Below, piece after piece: positions 33,471 through 44,261 of a DNA stretch of 64,000 nt. This DNA is from Paratinospora sagittata (Eukaryota; Streptophyta; Magnoliopsida; Ranunculales; Menispermaceae). Location: contig CM069600.1 of NCBI GenBank assembly GCA_035771175.1, positions 12,294,420 to 12,358,419 on the forward strand. The letters are read 5' to 3'. Made by a program: the position numbers and the translations under genes. The notes beneath the pieces are model-generated. The model saw only the letters and a list, made by a program, of their open reading frames with translations. It searched no databases and was not told the origin of the DNA. Position 1 is the stretch's first letter, and each line of letters starts with the position of its first letter.

Positions 33471-34865
33471 TGTCACACCCCGCCCGGATGCGCCTAAACC
33501 GGCAGAATACTCACAGGCGGGGCGCGAATGCATTATAATAATAACCGAGTGCGTAAGAACACAATTGAGTACAAATCTGATTATATTAATTTCAAAATGT
33601 ATTTTTGTACATAATATGATTGAGGGAACAACCTCCCAAAATCTCCCTTTAATTAACAAGGGTTACAAAATGTGGGCCCAAAAACCTTCACCCAATCCAC
33701 CCTAATCTCCTTAGAAAAATTTGATAACAACGGGGTTAGCTACTCGCCCAGTGGGTAAAATAGTTCGTGAATATAACAATTAATATAGGAAACTTCATAA
33801 TCAAATATCACATAAACACAACAAGCATCATAATCAATACTACATGTATGTACGCATGACACCGTCTAGTAATGGTTCCATGATTGTACATCGCCTGAGT
33901 TCACGTACAGATGTCCCTCATCAGGTGTAGCCGGGTTCTCATTGTACGTCCCTTCTCAGGAACGACGCCCTGGATTCACGTACAAATGTCCATCCCCAGG
34001 TAAACTCGGGTTCTCATTGTACGTTCTTCTCCAAAGAAATATCAATAATAGTGAGCATTGCTTCTAACTATTTTGTGGATCATAAACCACTTACGTACCC
34101 ATAAACCACTTACGTACCTAGGTGGTGTTTATGTATGATGCTAATGCATGAACAAGTCCGATCTTTACTAACACTAGACAGGATTTGACAACGTCTGGTG
34201 ATTCTTATCAGGTCAGTATCACCACGTGTAAAGTTAGGACGTTCAGTATCACTTGTACAAGCTGATAGCTTTCAAATAAGACCAACCAGATCAGTCTCTA
34301 GTTGAGAGGTGGGACACGAGGTCCACTTATATATCAATTGTTTAGAGCAGCACGTCGCCTCCCGTTCACTATTTAAAGTTACTGAGGACAAGACAATGTC
34401 TAGTTGAGTTAGATCGTCTACTAATCCGACATAGCAACAGTGTAATACGTAAACTCCAAATATACAGGCATAAGTATGACAGGTATGAACATTATACGCA
34501 ATAATGCAGTGTAAATAAACAGTAGACATAATGATAAATGAATGTAAACTTTAATAAAAGTTATAAGACATGCAAACCTATGTTTTATTCCCCACCTTTA
34601 GATAATAACTCCTTTTAGAACTGGCGTCTTTCCCCAAGCAGAACTGCGTTGCACCGCGAAGAGAGTCTCAAAGAGAGAATAGAAATAACTCAAGAAGAGT
34701 GAGAGAAAAAGAGAAAAATCACAAGTGATTGGTGTGAAAAATGAGGAAGGGAGAGGGGGGGAGGTTTCATTTTACAGAAAAAAGTACCCAAACGTTCAGG
34801 CAATGCCCGAAGTTCAACAATTATTTATTTATTTATTTATTTTTGAGCAATCCTAGGGTATTACA
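33471..34865 (-). repeat. 3' LTR of gypsy copy B
   Basis: 1395 bp, complete, TGTAATACCCTAGG to GGGGTGTGACA on the minus strand. Contains two imperfect ~75-bp internal repeats around 33890-34030 (each with ttcacgtacaratgtcc and gggttctcattgtacgt), also present in the other LTRs. A TATT microsatellite lies at 34822-34843. Confidence 0.9.
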
Positions 34866-34884
34866 CTCTACCCCCCTTAAAAGG
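34866..34884 (-). promoter_or_regulatory. Polypurine tract of gypsy copy B
   Basis: Minus strand CCTTTTAAGGGGGGTAGAG ends directly at the 3' LTR, where plus-strand cDNA synthesis is primed. Confidence 0.85.
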
Positions 34885-34900
34885 ATTTCGCCCTCGAAAT

Positions 34901-35416
34901 TCAGTTTGTGTAGTAATGATTGTTGTATGTGTGGGATTCACCGTCGTCGTCACTACTCGAAAGATCAGGGTAGTGCCTATAACGCCCCTGAATAACACTA
35001 TGACCGGTGGAATCCTCTATATCATCAAACATTGGAGAGCAAATGGAGTCGGATTCGTCCTCAAAAGGTTCTGGCATTTGCCTCACAGATGGTGGCGTAG
35101 GGCTCTGCAAGTTGCAGAATTTCAGGGGAGGTAGGTTGAGCGACGGAATGATTTTTCGTGTTGTTGCTCGAATCAGGCCCCCTGACAATTTTGGTAGGAG
35201 ATCTTGCCAGGATGAGAGTACAAGATTGTTTCGGACAAAATTGTTACGAAAAAGCCATGCACACTCTGGCGATAGAGATCGTTGTTTGTGGGGCGATGGA
35301 GTTGGTGATGCAAAGTAGTTGTGGCTTGACTCAGATCCTGAAGGAGTCGCCATAGGTTGCCAAAGAGGCCATTACGTGTATGCATCATTACCTCCATCGG
35401 CATTATTTTCAGACAT
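34901..35416 (-). pseudogene. Small ORF between pol and the 3' LTR (ORF3)
   Basis: 171 codons from the ATG at 35416 (MSENNADGGNDAYT) with one TAA at codon 15, then 150 uninterrupted codons from the internal ATG at 35353. The product is proline/serine-rich, with a basic-aromatic centre and an acidic C-terminal part (EDESDSICSPMFDDIEDS, DLSSSDDDGESH). I recognise no family. It starts 127 bp after the chromodomain stop and ends just before the PPT. In a copy whose gag-pol is full of stops and frameshifts, this frame is nearly intact. It could be an accessory protein of the element or a chance frame; copy A has lost this part, so no second copy is available here. Confidence 0.5.
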
Positions 35417-35542
35417 CTGCATAGTTATTTAAATGAAAGAATATATTACAATATTGTAAACAAAGTTCCATCATTTTATTGATAAGTGAAAGTACAATAT
35501 ATCACATCATCAATTATTACTAGAAAATAATTCAGGGTATTT

Positions 35543-36733
35543 CTATTTAATAATTGCTTCTAGTTCCCATGTTGCTTCCTCTACTCCGTAGTGATCCCAG
35601 AGCACTTTCACAAGTGGTGGGCTACGTCGCCTTAGTTCTTGAGTTTTTCTATCCAGAATCTGTATCTCTCTTTCCTGATACTTGCTTCCTTCCTCAACCC
35701 GAACCTCGATTAGAGGGATGATATGCGAAGGATCAGGACGATACTTTCGAAGCATGGATACGTGAAAAATATCATGAACCTTAGACATGGACGATGGAAG
35801 GGATAAACGATAGGCTAGTTTGCCAATACGTTGAATGATCTTAAATGGCCTGATATACGATGGGGAAAGCTTTCCTTTGATCCCAAAGCATTTGACACCT
35901 CGTATAGGCTGAACTTTTAGAAAAACCAAGTCCCTCTTATCAAATTCTAGAGGTTGTCTCCGCTTGTCAACATAGCTCTTTTGTCGACTTTGTGCAAGAT
36001 GAAGTTGCTCCTTTACTAGTGTGATCTTCTCAGAAGTCTCTTGAACTAGTTTAGGCCCCTATTGCGGTCGATCTGCAATATCTAACCAGCATACCGGAGA
36101 TTTGCAAGGGCGACCATAGAGAGCCTCGTACGGAGCCATGCCGATACTGGTTTGGTAGTTGTTGTTGTATGCAAACTCAACCAAATATAAGTGTTTTGCC
36201 CATCCATCATGAAAATCCAAAATGCAACAACAGAACATGTCCTCCAAGATCTGGATAAGCCGCTCTGACTGCCCATCAGTCTGAGGGTGAAAGGTTGTGC
36301 TCATGGTGATCCTAGAGCCCATTCTACTCTGGAAGCTTTGCAAAAATTTTTATGTGAATCGAGGGTCTCGATCAGAGACGATCGTGAGTGGTATGCTATG
36401 GAGGCATACGATCTCTCTTTCATACAACTCGGCAAGCTCGGCGGGGTTATCCGTGAACTTTATTGGCAAAAAGTGTGCAAACTTTGTAAGTCTGTCAATG
36501 ATAACCCAGAATGCATCTTGCCATTTATTATTTCGAGGCAAGGCCATAACAAAATCCATTGCAATGTTCTCCCACTTCCATTCTCCAATAGGTAAATGTT
36601 GGAGAAGTCCAGAGGGAAGTCTGCGTTCTGCCTTTACTTGCTGGCAAACGAGACATCTAGCAACGAAGTTTGCAATAGCCTTCTTCATTCCAGAAAATCA
36701 GAATTGTCGCTTGACATCCTTGTACATCTTGTC
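35543..36733 (-). pseudogene. Integrase with chromodomain, gypsy copy B (broken)
   Basis: Pieces in order: zinc-binding end and core start (36688-36350, RCLVCQQVK, AMDFVMALPRNN), the core (36343-36059, HPQTDGQSERLI), then 35929-35543. The last piece has a GPY/F-like module (KLSPSYIRPFKIIQRIGKLAYRL) and a closing chromodomain-type segment (REIQILDRK ... VKVLWDHYGVEEATWELE). The chromodomain directs chromovirus integration to marked chromatin and is the evidence for the Tekay/Del-like assignment. Stops near 36347 and at 36059-36061 interrupt the frame. Glycine of the GPY motif is arginine here. Confidence 0.9.
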
Positions 36734-38519
36734 TCACCTAGGATGCATAGCGAACCTCGAACAGTGCATGTCAGTTAGCACTTCTTTCCGAACCTCAAGA
36801 TCATTCAGTAGATAGAGGCATTTTTTGTCAAAAACGGCCCCGTCTTCAAAGACCGACCAGTGAGGAAGGTCCTGTCCGTTGAGTAGAAATTCTCGTTTCT
36901 CTATTAACATAATGTCGTTGGCCTGAGCTGCAAAAATCTTTCGAACCAGCTCAGAGTTGGTCGATAATTGAGAGAGTCGTGATCTTCCTCCCTCCTCAAT
37001 CCATTGTAGGTTAAAATTCTCCATCTCTGCAACCAACTTCCCCGTCTCGAAGTTAAGAGTGCAAGAAACATAAGATTTTCTACTCAGGGCATCTGCGACA
37101 ACATTGGCCTTACCGGGATGGTACTGGAGTTGAAAGTCATAATCTTTCAAGATTTCCAACCATTGTCTTTGGCGGAGGTTTAGGTCTCTTTGAGTGTAGA
37201 TGTACTTAAGACTCTTGTGATCCGAGAAGACCTCAAACCGTTCACCGTATAGGTAATGATGCCATAACTTCAGTGCTAATACGACAGCTGCAAGTTTCAA
37301 GTCATGCGTTGGGTAATTACCCTCATGAATCTTCAATAGCCTCGAAAGCATATGCAACAACTTGGCCTTTTTGCATCAGTACGACACCTAAGCCTTGAAG
37401 AGAGGCGACGGTGTATAGTGAAAATCCAACTCTATTTCATGGAGTGATTAGTACCGATGTTGTCGTGAGGCGCTTCTTCAATTCTTGAAATGACGATTCA
37501 CAGGCAGGATTCTAGATGAATCGTACGTCTTTCCGAGTGTTGGTCATAGGTTTAGCAATCTTGAGAAATCCTTGATGAAACGTCTATAGTAGCCAGTCAA
37601 ACCAAGAAAACTTCGAATTTGAGTAACAGTGGTAGGTTGTTTCCAGTTTAAAATTGCTTCAACCTTTGAAGGTTCCACCTCAATGGCATTGCCTAAAACC
37701 ACATGACCTAGGAATTGAACTCGTTTCGCCCAAAATTCACACTTACTCAACTTTGCATACAATTGGTGGCTTCTCAAGGTCTGGAGGACAATCCTCAAAT
37801 GTATCTTATGGTCTTCCTCGGTTAAGGAATATATCAAGATATCATTCACAAATACCACCACAAATCGGTCTAAGTTTAACCTGAAGATGCGGTTCATCAA
37901 ATCCATGAACGTTGCAAGTGCATTTGTTAAACCAAACAACATAACCAAGAACTCGTAATGATCGTACCGAGTCCTAAATGTCATCTTGGTAATGTCCGAC
38001 TCTCTGATCTGGAGTTGATGGTAACTGGATCGTAGCTCAATCTTAGAGAAGTACTTGGCATCTCTAAGTTGGTCGAACAAGTCATCAATCCTGGGTAATG
38101 GGTATTTGTTTTTGATGGTGGCGTTATTCAACTTACGATAGTCGATGCAAAGTCGTAACGAACCATCCTTTTTGCAAACAAACAGAACTGGTGCGCCCCA
38201 GGGTGATGAACTTTTTCTAATGAAGCCATTACTCTCCAATTCCTTCAGTTGCTTGTCCAACTTAACCAGCTCGACATTGGACATCCTGTATGGTGGAATT
38301 GAGATAGGCCCAGTCCCAGGTATGAGTTTGATCTCAAAATCGAATTCCCTAACCGGAAGTAAACCAGGAAGGTCATTTAGAAAAACCGTTGGCAATTTAG
38401 ATATTACTAGGACATCATTTACTTCGAGAGGCTACAGTGCTGGTGATTCATTGTCATCACCAAGGGATAGAGCTCGAAGTTGTGTCTTGAGAAGTGCAAC
38501 AGTCAAGTTGTGTATCCAT
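36734..38519 (-). pseudogene. RT-RNase H of gypsy copy B (catalytic residue lost)
   Basis: RT stretch 38395-37544 with [20 protein letters not shown] and [12 protein letters not shown]. The active site reads FVND in place of FVDD, which removes one metal-binding aspartate. A frameshift follows near 37545-37560 and the RNase H start is degraded. The open stretch 37360-36734 holds the RNase H body with [17 protein letters not shown] and NVVADALSR, then the connection into integrase. Confidence 0.9.
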
Positions 38520-40222
38520 TTCCTCGTTCCCTGAATCTTGACAAACTCCCCAGTAGGCAAGGATAACTGAACTTGCTTCTTCATACAATCGATCTTTGCA
38601 TTCAGAGGTGCGAGCCAGTCCAAGCGCGAGGATGATGTCAAAGTCTTTAATATCCATCACAAAGATATCTGCATATATTATTTGTTCTGACATTCGAAGC
38701 TCACATCAATAACACTGTAAATTCAAGTCAGTTCCTGATCCTAATGGTGATGTGACATGAATTGTGATGTATGTGGGTTCAGGATGCAACCCTAAATACC
38801 TTACCAATGCAGAATATATAAAAAAATGTGTAGCACCCGAATCGAAAAAGACATGCACCATTGTATTGAACAAGAAAAATGTACCTTCGACAACACTGTT
38901 ATCTGGGAGGGGTTGTTGAGCGATAACAAAAGCTCTGCCCTGGTTTCGTTGCCCTTGGTTCTGCTGGTTCTTCCTGGGCTGACCATTAGCAGCAGGTGGG
39001 GCTTGTTGGACTGGAACAGGGGGAACAGGTTGTCGCGGTTGTTGAGGGTGGGGGCAGACATTTCTTACATGGCCCTGTTGGCCGCAATTGTAACAAGTCA
39101 GCCTCTGTTGCTGAGGCGCCTATTGCTGGTTCTGATGGCCATGTTGATTATAGTGCTGGCCACCACCCCTGCTATTGTCGTTGTGACGACCACCCCTTCC
39201 ATTACGACCTCCTCGGCCATGATTGCGAAAACCCTGATGGCCAGGGTTACACAGTTCAGCTGGAGGTGTCGTGGTTTCATTCTTCTGAACAGGGGCTGGG
39301 AAGGCTGGGTTTTTATTATAGTAGGGTTTTTTCTTGTTGCCCTGCTACGAGCCCTGTTGGGAAAACGTTGCAGGCTATTTTCTCCTATTCATTCTGTGCT
39401 CCTGCTCATTCTTTTTCTGCTCAAAGCTCATGGCCTTGTCAACGACCTCCCTGTAAATCTTAAGATCCAAGATCGACAGGGCTTGCCGGATGTCAAGACG
39501 AAGGCCGTTGTAGAATTTCTCGGTCTTATCTTGCTCCGTTGAGATGGTGAAAAGATAGTAGACCGATAATTCTTTGAACCTGACAACATATTCTCTGACA
39601 ATCATGCTGCCCTGGTATAGCCTGGAGAACTCCTGGTGCTTCTGCCACTTCACAGTGCCAGGGAAGTCCTCATCGATGAACAATGACTCAAATTGCTGCC
39701 AAGTCATGTCTGCGGTATTGACCCTTGGGTCTTCCTTCACCGTTATCCACCATGTATTTGCTTTACCAACAAGTTGGTAGGACGCAAGTGGAATCTTTCG
39801 ACCCTCATCGCCTCGAGAGCCTTCTTTGACTCATCAAGCCATTTTTGCGCTTCCTCTGCATCAATGGTGCCAACAAAAGTAAGGGGTTGTAGTCGCTTGT
39901 ACTTCGTGATTTGGTCGGTTTGGCTCTCCAACCCAGATCGTATAGGTGCTTGTATAGTAACTACTTGGTTGGTCGTAGTCTCACAAACGGCCGTCTGAAC
40001 AGTTACCTTCATCGCCTCGATAAATCTGACGAAAAAGACTTCCATGCTCGAAGGCATGACAAAGGATGTGGGCTGAGGTGGCACTGCCTACCCAGACGTA
40101 GTGGCAATGTCATGTGTGGCCTGCTCTATCCTCAGAGGCGGTGGTTCCTTATTTTGAACAACAGGAAGTGTCTCCTCTGCTGGTCGGACAGTGCGTGGCC
40201 TTTCTCTCTTCCTGGTTTGCAT
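38520..40222 (-). pseudogene. gag-protease of gypsy copy B (broken)
   Basis: Start ATG at 40222 (MQTRKRERPR), in the same place as in copy A, and uninterrupted by the palindromic insert: the site reads gtgtctcctctgctgg near 40168-40183. Pieces: capsid-like 40084-39743 and 39740-39375 (separated by a frameshift near 39805), zinc knuckle near 39090-39050, protease HVFFDSGATH near 38850, then a frameshift near 38630. A stop after the RMNRRK stretch (39375) separates the capsid from the knuckle. Confidence 0.85.
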
Positions 40223-41004
40223 TTTCTCACTGGCAAGGAAAAAATAAAACCATGATTTAGGAACTGTAGCCAAGTATAATGTTATGATATTCTCAGCAAT
40301 AAGTTTAAGAGTCCTGCAATAGAAAACCATCTATTTTTCTAGGTATGGTATAAGGTTTTTGTAGCAGAATCAAAGAATCTTATGTGCCTCGTATGTTTGG
40401 CCATGGTGTAAAACAAGGTTAGAATGTTCATATAATAAGTATAAAACTTAGCAAGTATTTCAAATGCTTTGGTTCTGGTTTTTGTGAACATACATATATA
40501 TTTCTTTGAAAATCCATACGAGTCATAAAGGTTCTAAAATTTGCCTCGGTAAATATCATAATCTAACATTCTATCACAATCTTATGTATTCAAACTCTTT
40601 CGCTTAGTCTTTTCGACTATTATCCAAATTCGTGTGTCCCATACCACATGAATTTGGTAATAGCGGTTTCAACCAAGTTAAATTGTAAGAACACGGTTTC
40701 TACGAAACATTGACGGGAGAGGAGTTCACTAATAGTATCGTCCAAGTTTACTCGTCCCATACCATTTAAACTTGGTGATAATGTTAGTAATACAGCTTTC
40801 CCCAAATATTTCTTTTCACACAAGGTCGTGGGTTTTCTTACTTCCACATTTTATTTAGTATCTTCCAATTTTGTTGCGTCCCATACCACTCCAAAGTTAG
40901 TGATATAAAAGAAAGAATGGTTGTAAGTTGCCCCACCAAACATAGTCTTAAACAAACATTTCATTTATATATAAAAAAAATTACAATGCCAGTAATTATT
41001 CCTA
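40223..41004. repeat. Spacer of gypsy copy B, homologous to 5368-6153
   Basis: Non-coding. Keeps the three tcccatacc-containing units (near 40638, 40756, 40880) with the same spacing as copy A. Confidence 0.6.
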
Positions 41005-42229
41005 ATTTTCCCGCCTACTACTACTTCTCCTAGAACTTTTGTTAGTTACAGAACGACTACCAGAAGAACATTGAGAAGATGTTCGCTCATCTACCATGCT
41101 TTTCACACATGTTATCAAAGCAGTTTGGGTCTCCTACATTCAAGCAATACTAGATACAATCACATTTAACTGGTCAAATAGATTTGTCGGTTGTCCCATT
41201 CATGGTTGGTAGGTTGTCTGTCCATAGGTAGAGGATAAACTGTAGGCATTGGTGGAAAATGTTGGTCGTATGGTTAACTGATAGGTGAAAGGTAGTTAGT
41301 TTGATTACATGAAGACTCCTTAACTGGGACTTCTTGGACGGTTGGATATTCTTGAATTGGAACATTTTGAAATAGTGGACTCATTGGAATATCCTGTCTT
41401 TCAAAGTTTGGTGCCGTTTAATTTTGTTGCGGTTGGTTCACAGGAACTTGTGGAATTGAGTGACATGGTACCTCAGGAGTTGGAAACCTTTGGTACGTCG
41501 TATTTCCTTGGGTTGGGAGGTTCCAGGAAGGTGGATTCGCCAAAATTCCCTGTCTACACAGATCTGGTTGTGGTTGACCCAGGTTGCCAAAGAGATCATC
41601 CTCGGAGAATAGATGATCAGTTTGATCATTATTCGGGGTTCGGTCTGTTGTTGTGTTCTGGTTTGGTTCATTGACTGGTGTTTCCCTAATTGGAATCTTT
41701 CGCCTACTTTTTCGTTGACAACATCCATTGTTATCTCTAGCTCTTCCTTTATTTCCCCCGGAAGTCGGGCAAAAAATTTCTTCATCAGTCACCCCTCCCC
41801 TTGAGACGAAAATCTTTGAGATAGAGGATACTGTAACAGCATTAGTGACTTGTTTTGAAGATTCATCAAAACTATTGATGTTTTCCTCCCAAAGCATCCT
41901 CATGATCAAGACTCCGTACCCAAGGAGTTCCTTCTTTGTAGGATTTTGAATCACCCACAACATTTGCTGGATGATGATATAAGGTAAGAAGGCTTTAATT
42001 CCCTTCTCCAAGCAGTATAGCACAAGAAGTTGCGCCCTTGACATAGTACCTCGAGTCGCCTTTTTCGGCAAGAGGTGGTTTAAGGAGGTTATTTGGGAGG
42101 TGGGCGTACGTTAATTGGGTGTAAGGCTTGTCGACAAAAAAATTGAACAACAGTTCCTTGGATTCTGCAATCTCTGCAACTGTTTGGGGTTTGTGTGGAT
42201 CAATGATCTTTTCTCCTATTGCGATTGTC
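41005..42229 (-). pseudogene. ORF1 of gypsy copy B (5'-deleted, frameshifted)
   Basis: Begins inside the N-terminal domain at IGEKIIDPHKPQTVAEIAES, directly fused to LTR sequence. A small deletion with frameshift after LLKPPL removes the VGLGKIVYGNIL-like block. It resumes at TRGTMSRAQLLVLYCLEKG, keeps the basic patch (CCQRKSRRKIPIRE) and the Q/P/N-rich stretch, and fades near 41005 in a serine/arginine-rich tail like that of copy A. Confidence 0.8.
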
Positions 42230-43431
42230 GTCCGGACGCGCCTAACCAGGCGGAACACTCACGGACGAGGCTCGAATGCATTATAACAATAACCAAGTGC
42301 GCAAGAACACAATTATGTACAAGTCTGATTTTAATAATTTCAAAATATATTTTTGTACATGAAATAGTAAAAGGAACATCCTCCCAAAATCCCTAATGAA
42401 TAAACAAAGGGTTACAAAATGTGGGCCTAAAAACCTCTACCTAGTCCACCTTAATCTCCTGAGAAAAATTTGATAACAACGGGGTGAGCTACTTGCCCAG
42501 TGGGTAAAATAGTTCGTGAATATAACAATTAATAAAGGAATCTTCATAATCAAATATCACATAAACACAACAAGCATCATAATCAATACTACATGTATGT
42601 ATGCATAACACCGTCTCGTAATGATTCCACGATTATACATCGCTTGAGTTCACGTACAGATGTCCCTCCCCAGGTGTAGCCGGGTTCTTATTGTACGTCC
42701 CTTTCTCAAGAACGACGCCCTAGATTCATGTACAGATGTCCATCCCCAGGTAAACCCGAGTTCTCATTATACGCCTTTCTCCAAAGAAATATCAATAATA
42801 GTGAGCATTGCTTATAACTATTTTGTGGATCATAAACCACTTACGTACCTAGGTGGTGTTTATGTATGATGCCAATGCATGAACAGGTCTGGTCTTTACT
42901 AACATTAGACAGGGTTTGACAACGTCTGGTGATTCTTATCAGGTTAGTATCACCACGTGTAAAGTTAAGATGTTCAGTATCACTTATACAAGCTGATAGC
43001 TTTCAAATAAGACCAATCATATCAATCTCCAGTTTGAAAGGTGAGACATGAGGTGTACTTAAGTACCAATCGCCTAAAGCAGCATGTTGCCTCCCGTTCA
43101 CTAATTAAAGTTACTGAGGACAAGACAATGTCTGGTTGAGTCAGATTGACCACTAATCCGACATAGTAACAGTGTAATATATGAATTCCAAATATACAAG
43201 CATAAATATGACAGATATGAACATTATACGCAATAATGCAGTGTAAATGAACTGTAGACATAATGATAAATGAATGCAAACTTTAATAAAAGCTATAAGA
43301 CACGCAAACTTATGTTTCGTTCCCCACCTTCAAATAATAAGTCCTTCTAGAACTGGCGCCTTCCCTAGAGTAGAACCGTGTTGCACCGCGAAGAAAGTCT
43401 TAAAGAGAGAAGAGAAAAACTCAAGGAGAGT

Positions 43432-43481
<50 letters not shown>

Positions 43482-43620
43482 AATCACAAGTGATTGGTGT
43501 GAAAAATAAGGGAAGGGGAGGTTTCATTTTACAGAAAAAAAGTGCCCGAACGTTCAGGTAGTGCCGAGTTCAACAATTTTTTATTTTTTTTATGTGTGTG
43601 TGCAATCCTAGGGTATTACA
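42230..43620 (-). repeat. 5' LTR of gypsy copy B
   Basis: ~1391 bp, full at its start (43620) and missing ~14 bp at the ORF1 junction. A GA microsatellite of about 40 bp (43436-43475) lies in the part that would be transcribed. Confidence 0.85.
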
Positions 43621-44261
43621 ATATTTTTCTATATTCATAGGTTATATTACGTTTATACATATGTTATTTCAACCATTATGAGTTATAGACATATATACAT
43701 ACACATGCATGCACATTTAGATGTATACATTAATTTAACAAGCCCACGCATAATAATATGATACATATGTTGAAATTACTGGTAGACCGGACTCCATAAG
43801 GCCGCGCCAAAAAACATGATACAAATTTTCATGGTACCTAGTCTCAGCTTCGTCATCTAGAACGACTCTTATAGTAGGTCGACCAATGATGGACCAATAA
43901 ACCATTAACGTGTTTTTTTCTCTTGGAGACCAACAATAAACGAAAGTTTCATGGAGTTTGAGGTTAGAGCCCATAATCGTACAAATGGTCTTGTAACTTC
44001 ATCATTAATGACTCAAAAATTGTTAGATTAAATAATCTATAAGTAAATTCACTGGTAACCATGAACTGATTTGAGTTCTCATCCATTTATCGAGTATTTC
44101 ACAAGTGTATTGTTTGTAATGCTTATAAAACATACCAAGATCAGAGCGTTTAAATGAATGGTCAAAGAGTAAACCCAAAGTTAACAAAATAGTAAATTCC
44201 CTAGTAACTAAAAGAAAAAAAATGAAGAAGAAGACGAAGAATGAAGACAAGTATTTATCGC
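43621..44261. other. Spacer between gypsy B and the Helitron remnant
   Basis: No recognised gene. A 79-codon minus-strand frame at 43735-43974 has no motif I know. A Helitron 3' end would be expected on this side (minus strand) but I could not fix a CTRR end with hairpin. Confidence 0.4.

Larger units (their letters stand above)
33471..43620 (-). mobile_element. Ty3/gypsy chromovirus copy B with ORF1 and ORF3
   Basis: Minus-strand order: 5' LTR (43620-42230), ORF1 (42229-41005), spacer (41004-40223), gag-pol ending in integrase with chromodomain (40222-35543), ORF3 (35416-34901), PPT (34884-34866) and 3' LTR (34865-33471). A deletion has fused the 5' LTR directly to the middle of ORF1 at about 42224-42231, removing the last ~14 bp of the LTR, the PBS, the leader and the first ~120 codons of ORF1. 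The LTRs differ at many places, so the insertion is old. The flanks (gaaag on the left, atatt on the right) do not match, so one end may have been replaced by recombination. Confidence 0.9.

Noticed and set aside
43330..43561. Arginine/glutamate repeat protein frame
   Set aside because: Created by the GA microsatellite inside an LTR.
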